From contig JAICXX010000005.1 of assembly GCA_025934485.1 (NCBI GenBank), positions 1-64,000 of the forward strand: 64,000 bases of DNA. The letters are read 5' to 3'. The position numbers and the translations under genes are program-made. This DNA is from Chitinophagaceae bacterium (GTDB taxonomy: Bacteria > Bacteroidota > Bacteroidia > Chitinophagales > Chitinophagaceae). Below the pieces are notes generated by a model, which saw only the letters and a list, made by a program, of their open reading frames with translations, did no database searches and was not told the origin of the DNA. This document shows, one piece after another, positions 45,401-53,100 of the stretch. The first letter of the stretch is position 1, and each line of letters begins with the position of its first letter.

Positions 45401-47588
45401 GCCCCGTATTCGCATACACCGTATCCGTTATCCCCGACGCGACAACCGTATAAGGTCCGCCGCTTACGGTCGCCCGTTGAATACTATAGCTCGAGGCCCC
45501 GGGCACCGAAGTCCAGATCAGATTGATCTGCGATGAGCTTGCCGCCGTCCCCTGCAAACTCGCGGGCGCCAAGGGAACACCGTCACCACCCGTTACGGCG
45601 ACATGATCGAACACACTGCTGTCGAGCGCGGAAGATCCCGAACAGGAAGCCAAACCAACATAAAAGGTATCGGCCATCGGTATTGTCACCGAATCTACCG
45701 TAAACCACGTTACGCCATCGGCAGACTCAAAACCGGTAAACGTATTACCCGACCGTTGAACCCGATACCACACCGGCGTCGTAGTATAGTCATTGCCGCC
45801 AAAGGTCGTCATCGAACCCCCGGTCGTACTACGATAACAAAAACCGCCTTCCCTCGACCCCACATCCCCCAGCTTCACGAGCGCCGTCCGTGCCCCCGCC
45901 GCCAAAGACTCCCGGAACATGATGCCCGTCCTGCTCAACGTTCCGGTGACATTCCACAACCGTGCCGTCACGGTGACATTGCCTATCGCACTCGCATAAA
46001 CGTAAGTAAACCCATCCGCGGTGCCGCCAATTCCACTGCCCGAACCATTCACCCGGAAGGTCCCGCTGTCGACGGATGCATATCCCGCGCTACCGGCCAC
46101 GCTCACCGTCCCGACATCCTGCCGCACCCAGCCCGCGGGCAGGGTAGTGCTCGTCGCCTTCGCCGTGGCACTTACCTCCGTGGAGTTGGCACTGATACCA
46201 CTCTGATTTACCGAGGCTACCACGTAATAATAAGCAACGCCATTGCTTACGCTCGCATCCGTATACTTTGGCGTAGTATTGCTGTTGACCGAAGAGATCG
46301 TAGTATAAGGTCCTCCACTCACCGTCGCCCGCCTCACTATGTAACCCTGGGCCGTATTCCCCGGCGGCGCCGTCCAGCTCAGCGTGACCTGCGATACCCC
46401 CGCTGAAGCACTCACAGCCGTCGGCGTGGCTGCCACCGGCGAAGGCGGATAAGCGGAAGTAGCAGCCTGCTGCGTGAATGTCAACGTCCCATAACCAAAA
46501 TGATCCGTACTCCCATGCTCCGGCCGCATCAGCTGCGCCATCGACTGAACGCCGGGCGCAGGTTGTCCCTGCAATACCACATAGTGATTATAGACCAGCT
46601 CCCAGATGGGCCGGTCATCCAGCCGCCCCCGCCCATTGGACGCTACCCAGTCCTGTTTCGCATTTGCACAGTTGTTATAAAAGGTATACGGCACCGGGTT
46701 CCACAAATTCGTCTCCGCCACATACTCGGCTCCGGCTAACAATCGGTTCGAAGAATAACTAAAAAGATCCAAACCCTGGTTCCACGCCACCTGACAGGCA
46801 TAAGCCATCATACCCACGCCCAGCTGCGCATGCTCCTGGTCCCGCCCGCTCTCCTGCCACTGACCGAGCCCTCCCGGATAAAGCGTGTATACGGCATTCA
46901 TAATGTTGCCCGCACCTGCCCCATTCTTGAAATAACTCACTCCCTCATTATAGATCGCCGAGTCATCGCAAAGCACACCCATCGCGATCAACGCCCCGAT
47001 ATTGCTGATGTCCCAGTTCGCCCAATAATTAGTGATACACGCCCTATTGTGATTGGTCAGAAAGTTATGACACACGGGATAGAACCATGTCGTCATCATC
47101 GTCTTGAAGGCATTAAAATGCGCCGTGTCCCAACCGGGATAGATACGCAGTACTTCCGCCGCCAGACTAAAATCAAAGATTGGGATACCACTCAAACCCG
47201 GCACATCCGTCCCGCTGGGTACCTGGCTCGTCACCGCCGACCAGGCATTACAGATACGCACCGCACAGGCGGCATACGAGGTGTCACCGGAGATATACCA
47301 CCGGATCGCATTCAGATAAGCCGCATGCGCGTCGGCATCCGCCTGCTGCCGGCTAGAGCCCAGGTTGGCCAGCGGTTTCGGCGTATAAGTATTCTGCGCC
47401 TGCGGATCTTTGATGAGCACATTCCAGTCATCGATCCACGGATGCGCCCCCGCGGCTACCTGCGTCTTCATCCTGTCGAGATCCGCCTGCGTATGCAGTC
47501 CTCCGGGATGAACAAAAGGCTGAGCCAAGCCCGCCAACGATACCCCCAATAGCAATCCGACCAATAAGCAAGTGTAGTTTTTTTTCAT
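42447..47588 (-). CDS. T9SS-exported alginate-lyase-like multi-module protein with CBM3 pair
   Basis: The protein of 1713 residues starts with a signal peptide (ends GLAQ). An alginate-lyase-like alpha-barrel domain follows (about 23-355) with WQESGRDQEHAQLGVGMMAY (QESGRDQ-x-H at 245-253). Next are FN3 (385-475), a concanavalin-like module (485-668), two FN3 (673-850), a discoidin-like module (853-986), FN3 (1000-1082), a second discoidin-like module (1085-1217), an Ig-like segment (1222-1302) and two CBM3-like modules (1304-1455, 1460-1612). It ends with a type IX secretion signal (VSVWPNPVVGRVF to GMYLLRLNDGEPVKLLIE). It is probably displayed on or released from the cell surface to degrade an insoluble uronate polysaccharide attached to cellulose-like material. 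The exact lyase substrate is unknown. Confidence 0.85.
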   Translation of the reverse strand: MKKNYTCLLVGLLLGVSLAGLAQPFVHPGGLHTQADLDRMKTQVAAGAHPWIDDWNVLIKDPQAQNTYTPKPLANLGSSRQQADADAHAAYLNAIRWYISGDTSYAACAVRICNAWSAVTSQVPSGTDVPGLSGIPIFDFSLAAEVLRIYPGWDTAHFNAFKTMMTTWFYPVCHNFLTNHNRACITNYWANWDISNIGALIAMGVLCDDSAIYNEGVSYFKNGAGAGNIMNAVYTLYPGGLGQWQESGRDQEHAQLGVGMMAYACQVAWNQGLDLFSYSSNRLLAGAEYVAETNLWNPVPYTFYNNCANAKQDWVASNGRGRLDDRPIWELVYNHYVVLQGQPAPGVQSMAQLMRPEHGSTDHFGYGTLTFTQQAATSAYPPSPVAATPTAVSASAGVSQVTLSWTAPPGNTAQGYIVRRATVSGGPYTTISSVNSNTTPKYTDASVSNGVAYYYVVASVNQSGISANSTEVSATAKATSTTLPAGWVRQDVGTVSVAGSAGYASVDSGTFRVNGSGSGIGGTADGFTYVYASAIGNVTVTARLWNVTGTLSRTGIMFRESLAAGARTALVKLGDVGSREGGFCYRSTTGGSMTTFGGNDYTTTPVWYRVQRSGNTFTGFESADGVTWFTVDSVTIPMADTFYVGLASCSGSSALDSSVFDHVAVTGGDGVPLAPASLQGTAASSSQINLIWTSVPGASSYSIQRATVSGGPYTVVASGITDTVYANTGLPDSTTFYYIVSASDVAGAGVSTPEIRVQTLPLSLPKAPAGVGFVAGNSRVSLSWSLVSGATGYIVQRSVAAAGPFVTVGSTDTTVLVDSGVVNGASYYYTISGVNRLGAGPSDTAVFTMPIKVSGSLIGTPGSFGNNAKNTAAAAMDGNIATFFDAPQGSGDWVGIDLGLDTSVVITRVSFVPRVNYASRMVGGVFQGANLPDFSDAVTLYPVSLAPTQGVYTDGQVSDSMHFRYLRYVSGTNGYCNVAEIQFWGYSRVDTPTGTPPPPVSFSAASAVKGVSLGWAPDRWASSYQVKRASTGAGPYSVVGTVSGLSFADTLTTVGSTYFYTVSGIDSYGVGQVSTPVTLVAGAALHGGLIGTSGSYGNVAANTDAAAMDGNLNTYFDAPVGDSAWVGIALGADTGARVTQISFVPRSTFPQRMVGGVFQGANKADFSDAKTLFTVDTLPAAGVYTSSQIPDSGVYHYLRYLSPDNGFCNVAEIQFWGIAKLNQTLSFDLLAAMHLGDADQTLSAVASTGGPVSFSSSDTLVAVIRNGNIHALTAGTTVVTATQAGNNVYNSVSASQQLTVLPVNLQVLYRNGSDAGDTSTNTLRPFFEVVNADSLGYAYSGLTARYWFTPENYGGINTWVDYAALGSGLVQGGYVPLALPYNQAFGYVQYSFDSLAGVLAPGGSSGEIQTRVAGAAWPEMDQNNDYSFANTASYGANGNFTLYRNGVLVWGVEPLAVAPVVSVQPLYENQNRKTAGNTISTYLQLTNRGNVPLSYNDLRVQYWFTEDGTAALNYWIDYAQLGSSSLTGRFVSLSPALDSADTYFELGVDSSAGALYPLSSTGNIQYRIAKSDWSNFNEVNDWSWMPAAGSFAPNDHITVYYKGQLIYGLEPGGAVAGSFAAAGAMQAGAARLSSVSVWPNPVVGRVFYVKAGPGFVGSTIKLSLYDNTGRAILAQLVQRYDGSTIQVLLPSPLAAGMYLLRLNDGEPVKLLIE
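43938..44336 (-). repeat. discoidin-like module, copy 2
   Basis: This coding repeat (residues about 1085-1217) shares long identical blocks with copy 1 at 44631-45032: AAAMDGN, MVGGVFQGAN, CNVAEIQFWG. It is a probable carbohydrate-binding module, duplicated with the FN3 domain between the copies. Confidence 0.65.
44631..45032 (-). repeat. discoidin-like module, copy 1
   Basis: Residues about 853-986 of the lyase-like protein. The copies are roughly half identical by eye, with conserved blocks at start, centre and end. This indicates an internal duplication followed by divergence. Confidence 0.65.
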
Positions 47589-47727
47589 ATGACATTTTCC
47601 GCCAAAATAGATCCTCTGTCACGCAAAAGAGAGGGCTAAACCATCAATAATGAAGGCTTACCGATTTCCCCTCTTCTTAGCCGAATCGCCCCAGTCGCCG
47701 CCCGGTATCACCCCCTAGCTTTATGTC

Positions 47728-49152
47728 ATGCATAATCGTATGTCTCTTCGCTTCTTGCCATTGATCGCATTTTTCGCCCTCCCTGCCACTGCTCAAAAAT
47801 TGATCGTCTATCCGGCAACGGAAGCCTTGCCCCGCAACACCACATTCACCGTCAAAGCCCGCAACCCCGGCGGCCCCTGGAAAGCCATCCCAGTCTACCA
47901 GGTGACAGTGGCGGACGGCCGGATAGGAGCCTTCAAACCCGAAACAAGCGCCATGGCTTATTTGGATTTCACCGGTCAGGTCGAGATCGCCATCGAAGTC
48001 CCGGCACGAAAATTCACCACCGCCCGCATCCGCCCGCTGTCTTATGACATCCATCCGACGCTCGATCACCACACGATTCACTTCACCCTCGATCACCCCA
48101 GCAACCTCTCCATAGAATTGGATGGCGACATCTTTCACAATCTCCAGCTTTTCGCCGGCTCCCCCGAAACCCCAAGCACCCCCGACACCAACACCATATA
48201 TTATGGTCCCGGCCTCCATCACGTCGGAACGGTCCACCTCACCAGTAACAAGCGGGTCTACCTCGCGGGCGGCGCCGTGGTAGAAGGTCAGTTCCTCATC
48301 GAACATGCCGAGAACGTCCATCTCAGCGGCCGCGGCATCCTATTTCAGTCACACCACAACGCCCTGCTCATCAATTTCTCAAAAAATGTAACCATCGAAG
48401 GCCTCATCGTCCTGCCCAGCACCTACACCGTCCTCATTGGCTCCAGCCAAAACATACAGATCCGCAACCTCAAATCCTTTAGCGCAGGGGGCAATAACGA
48501 CGGCATCGACATCTTTTGCTCCCGGGACGTCTTGATCGACAACGTCTATATGCGCAATTCGGACGATTGCATCGCCATCTATGGCCATCGCTGGAATTAT
48601 TATGGTAACACCCGCAACATTACCGTCCGGCATTCCACCCTCTGGGCCGATGTCGCCCATCCCATCCTCGTGGGCACCCACGGCGACCCCGCACAGCCCG
48701 ACACCCTTGAAACACTCCGCTTCGAAGACATAGACATCCTCGACCAGCAGGAACACCAGGTCGACTACCAGGGCTGTATGTGCCTCGACGCCGGCGACAG
48801 CAATCTGATCCGCGACGTACATTTCGACGACATCCGCGTCGAAGACTTCCGGCAGGGTCAACTTGTCAATCTTAGGATAATGTATAACAAAAAATACAAT
48901 ACAGCCCCCGGCAAGGGGATCGAGGACATCCTCTTTAACAATATCCGCTATACCGGCACCCACGCTTCCCTCTCTATTATTTCCGGCTATGACGAAGCTC
49001 ACCCCATCCGCAACATCACTTTCCGCAACCTCCGCATCAACGGTATCTTGATCTCCGATTCGATGCCCGGCAAACCCGCCTGGTACAAAACCTCGGATAT
49101 GGCGGGATTCTTTGTCGGGGAACATGTGGAAGACCTGAAATTCGAAAAATAA
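47728..49152 (+). CDS. GH28-like right-handed beta-helix glycosidase
   Basis: The protein of 474 residues has a signal peptide ending FALPATAQ, a short beta domain (about 25-125) and a right-handed beta-helix. GH28-like active-site landmarks are GGNNDGIDIF (Asn-Asp-Gly at 257-259, Asp261), RNSDDCIAIYG (Asp279, Asp280) and ILVGTHGD (His about 318). GH28 enzymes hydrolyse polygalacturonan or rhamnogalacturonan. Some residues differ from classic polygalacturonases (NTDG is NNDG here), so dextranase-like or other beta-helix families remain possible. It is divergent from the big lyase-like gene (139 bases between) and 95 bases upstream of the second HTH-less LacI-like gene. An alternative start is ATG 47740. 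Confidence 0.75.
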   Translation: MHNRMSLRFLPLIAFFALPATAQKLIVYPATEALPRNTTFTVKARNPGGPWKAIPVYQVTVADGRIGAFKPETSAMAYLDFTGQVEIAIEVPARKFTTARIRPLSYDIHPTLDHHTIHFTLDHPSNLSIELDGDIFHNLQLFAGSPETPSTPDTNTIYYGPGLHHVGTVHLTSNKRVYLAGGAVVEGQFLIEHAENVHLSGRGILFQSHHNALLINFSKNVTIEGLIVLPSTYTVLIGSSQNIQIRNLKSFSAGGNNDGIDIFCSRDVLIDNVYMRNSDDCIAIYGHRWNYYGNTRNITVRHSTLWADVAHPILVGTHGDPAQPDTLETLRFEDIDILDQQEHQVDYQGCMCLDAGDSNLIRDVHFDDIRVEDFRQGQLVNLRIMYNKKYNTAPGKGIEDILFNNIRYTGTHASLSIISGYDEAHPIRNITFRNLRINGILISDSMPGKPAWYKTSDMAGFFVGEHVEDLKFEK

Positions 49153-49247
49153 ACCGATTTGCCCTCATTTTATGAGAATGCCCCCTTTGAAAACGCTCGT
49201 TTCTAATCTAGTTTTATCATACGTTTCTACCTTAAAACCCGATTGTT

Positions 49248-50144
49248 ATGCCACCAATTTCAGAAAATAACGCCTCTGGTCCCGGTAAGCTCATCGCCAT
49301 GCTGGTCGATCACGTCTCCGACCCCTTTTTCGCCGGTTTCGCCCGGCGGATCGACCGCCGCGCCCGGAGCCTTGGCTATAAATTGGTGTTTGGCAGCACC
49401 GAGAATGACATTAGCTTCATGCCCAAATTGATCTCGGTATTCAATAATATGAACGTCGCCGGGTATATCATAGCCCCTCCCCAGGGCGTCGAACCGGACC
49501 TCAAAAAGCTCATCCACCGGGGTAGTCCCGTGGTGCTGTTCGACCGCTTCGCCATGGATGCGGGGCCTTATTCCATCCTTGCCGACAATTTCAAGGGAGC
49601 CTACGAAGCGGTCGCCCATCTGGTACAAACGGGCCGTCGCCACATCGCCCTGGTCACCGTCACCTCCGGGCAAAAACGTGTCGCCGACCGGACCAAGGGC
49701 TATGAAGCCGCCATGCACAGCCACTCCCTGCCCGCTACCGTCATCGAACTGTCTCCGGCCGCTTCCATCGCCGAGGTCACGACGGCTCTGCAGACCCTGC
49801 TTAGAGAGAACAAAAAACTCGATGGACTCCTCTTCGCCGATAGCAGCCTCGGCCTGACCATTCTGGGCATCCTCCGGCAACACAAAAAAAGCATTCCCGA
49901 TTCACTAGCCGTCATCGGTTTCGATGACAACGAGAATTTTCAGTTCTTTGCGCCGGCCATTACCGCCATCGTGCAACCGCTCGATGAGATCGTCGAAAAT
50001 ATCTTCCATTGCATCAGCGGCCACCCCCAGGAAAAAACCGCAACAAAGCGAAAGGCTCCCATCGTCCTGCCCACCCGCATGGTCATCCGTTCTTCCACAC
50101 TAAAAACAAAGGCTGTCTTCTCCCTGGCAGCCACCGGCAATTAA
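49248..50144 (+). CDS. second LacI-type effector-binding domain without HTH
   Basis: The protein of 298 residues starts with a short polar stretch (MPPISENNASGPG) and then a full LacI effector domain: KLIAMLVDHVSDPFFAGFA, GYIIAPPQGVEPDLKKLI, PVVLFDRFAMDAG, DGLLFADSSLGLTILGIL, LAVIGFDDNENF, IVLPTRMVIRSST. No HTH and no signal peptide are present, and the 95 bases upstream encode none. It is homologous to 29295-30152 and to the effector domain of 37173-38252. Its stop overlaps the ATG of the next gene by one base (TAATG), so it is co-translated with the lyase-GH97-esterase protein, just as the first copy is with SusC. Function is unknown; the repeated arrangement suggests it is not a decayed regulator. 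Confidence 0.8.
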   Translation: MPPISENNASGPGKLIAMLVDHVSDPFFAGFARRIDRRARSLGYKLVFGSTENDISFMPKLISVFNNMNVAGYIIAPPQGVEPDLKKLIHRGSPVVLFDRFAMDAGPYSILADNFKGAYEAVAHLVQTGRRHIALVTVTSGQKRVADRTKGYEAAMHSHSLPATVIELSPAASIAEVTTALQTLLRENKKLDGLLFADSSLGLTILGILRQHKKSIPDSLAVIGFDDNENFQFFAPAITAIVQPLDEIVENIFHCISGHPQEKTATKRKAPIVLPTRMVIRSSTLKTKAVFSLAATGN

Positions 50145-53100
50145 TGAGATCCATTCTGCTTTTATTCACGGTCCTGTATTCGTCCCTCCTTGTTGCCCAA
50201 AAACCCTTCGTACATCCGGGCATCCTGCTGACAGCCGCGGATCTCACCCATCTCAAAGCCGTCGCGGATGATCACCGGATGCCGGAATATGGCTCCTATG
50301 AACTGCTCCGCGATCTCCCCCTGTCCAGCGCCGACTATAAGCTCAAAGGCCCCTTTCGGGTCATCTCGCGTGACGGCGATTACAGCTATACCAAATCCTC
50401 GTTTGAGCAGGATTTCAGCTCGGCCTGGCTGAATACCCTTCTGTGGGCGGCAACCGGGGACTCCGCTCATGCGCAACGGGCACTCGCCATCCTCGGGGCC
50501 TATGCCGATAGCCTCACCACGATCCCGAACACCAATGACGCGCCGTTGCTAGCCGGTCTCGAAGGACTCAAGATCATCAACGCCATGGAACTCCTTCGCT
50601 ATACGTATAAGAATATCCCCGCCTCGACAACCAAAAAGATCAACCGGATGATCCTCGGCATATTCCTTCCGGTCTGCAAAAAATTCTACGATACCCCCGC
50701 CTACACGAACGGCAACTGGGGACCCATCGTCACCAAAACATACATGTCCGCGGCCATCTATTTCAACAACCGCGCGATGTATAAAAAAGCCGTCGACTTC
50801 TTCTACAACGCCCATGACAACGGCACCATCTGCAATTACATCAGCGCAACTACCGGTCAGATCCAGGAAAGCGGCCGCGACCAGGGACATTCGCAACTCG
50901 GGCTCGGCGCATTGGCTACCGTTTGTCAGATCGCCTGGAACCAGGGCAACGATCTGTATTCCGCGTATGACAACCGTCTCCTCAAAGGCTTCGAATATGT
51001 AGCGAAATACAATCTCGGCTCGGACGACGTTCCCTTTACCACCTGGAAGGACATTACCGGCAAATATTCGGACTGGACCGTAATTTCACCCAAAAGCCGC
51101 GGACATTTCATTCCCATCTACGAAATGGTCTACAACCACTATGTCCGCCTCAAAGGCCTCGCCATGCCCTACACCAGCCAGGTCATAGAAAAGATCCGCC
51201 CCGAAGGGTACGACCGGGACCAGCCCGGATTCGGCACCCTTCTCTACTACACCCCCCCAACGGTTAGCCTATCTTCCCCCGACGGAAAACTCAACGTCGT
51301 CTTCCGCCAAAGCGAGGTCGCCCCGGATAAACGCCAGATGTCGTATCACGTAGCCTACAACGGCAAACCCGTGATAGCCGAGTCCGCCCTGGATATCCGC
51401 CTCGACAACCGCCTTTCGGAAGAAGCCATGGGCCTCCCTATTGACCAGCATACCGACTGGTGCGAAAATCTCCGTATCACGCATATCGACTATTACCACC
51501 GCGACACCACCTGGCATCCGCTCTATGGCGAACGCGGTTCCATCCCGGACCGTTATAACGCCGCCGTGATCCATCTGATGAAGGACGACAACCCCATCTA
51601 TACCATGGACGTCGAACTTCGCTGCTACAACGAAGGCATCGCCCTCCGTTACTACTTCCCCGAAAATCCCAAAGGAACTTATTACCGCATAACGTCGGAG
51701 AACACCGAATTCCAGCTGCCCGCAGACACCAAAGCGTGGTATACGAATTGGGCCCAGGGACCCTATAGCCTGCTACCCCTGAAAGCCTGGCCCGGTGAAA
51801 CCGAACGGCCCCTGACACTACAACTCCCCGACAGCCTCTATGTCTGCCTTACCGAAGCGGGTATGGTGGACTACAGCCGAACAAAATTCAAACTCTCGGA
51901 CCAAAAGGAAAACACCATCGTCACCTCCATGTATGGCCCCGCCGATCTGATATCTCCGGTGGGCACACCCTGGCGCCTCATCCTCGTCGGCGAAAGACCC
52001 GGCGACCTCATCGAACACGACTACCTGGTCGAAGATCTCAACCCACGCAATAAGATCGCCGATTCGAGCTGGATCATTCCCGGCAAACAAATGCGGCTGA
52101 TGACGCAGACCCCGCAGGCCGCATTCGCGAACATCGATTTTCTTGTCAAACATCATATGCAATACCTGCTGCTGGATTGGAAATGGTATGGACCCGCCTA
52201 TACCTTTGCCTCGGACGCCACCCGGCCCGAGCCTTCAGTAGACTTGCCCGCGATCCTGCGCTATGCAAAACAAAAAGACATCGGCGTTTGGCTCTATGCC
52301 AATATGCAGGCGCTGTATGCCCAATCCGATTCCCTATTCCGCGTGTATCACGACTGGGGTGTTGTAGGCGTAAAATTCGGATTCGTACAGGCTGGCTCCC
52401 ATCGCTGGACCACCTGGCTCGAGGACATGTTTCAAAAGACGGCACAGAACAAGCTCATGGTCGACGTACATGACGACTGGCGGCCTACCGGCGAACAACG
52501 CACCTGGCCCAACCTCCTCACGGCTGAAGGTGTCCGCGGTAACGAAGAGATGCCCGACGCCACACACAACACCGTCTTGCCCTTCACCCGGTTCATCGCC
52601 GGCGGCGCCGACTATACGCTTTGTTATTACAGTCCCCGCATTCGGACAACGCATGCCCACCAGCTGGCCATGGCCGCGGTATACTATAGTCCCCTGCAAA
52701 CGCTCTATTGGTACGACGCCCCTGATGATAGTCACGACGAACCCGAACTGGAATTCTGGGACGCCATCCCCACCACCTGGGACGAGACCCACGTGCTGCA
52801 AGGCTACCCCGGTGAGTATGTCACCATCGCCCGCCGCAAAGGCGAGCAGTGGTTTGTCGGCACCTTGAACAACACCCGCGCGCGCGAGCTGCCCACGGGT
52901 CTCGGCTTCCTGCCCCCCGGTAAAACCTTCGAAGCCACGATCTATTCGGACGACCCTTCGATACCAACGGCAACGCATGTGCGCATAGACCATCGAAGCG
53001 TCGACAGCCACACCGTCCTCCACCCCAAACTCCTCGCCAGCGGCGGCCAGGCAATCTGGATTCGCCCCTCGGCCCGGCAACCGCAACGCTCCACACCCGT

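Noticed and set aside
42447-47588. Many plus-strand frames of 60-270 codons inside the large lyase-like gene
   Set aside because: They are shadows; the minus-strand protein is continuous from signal peptide to T9SS signal.
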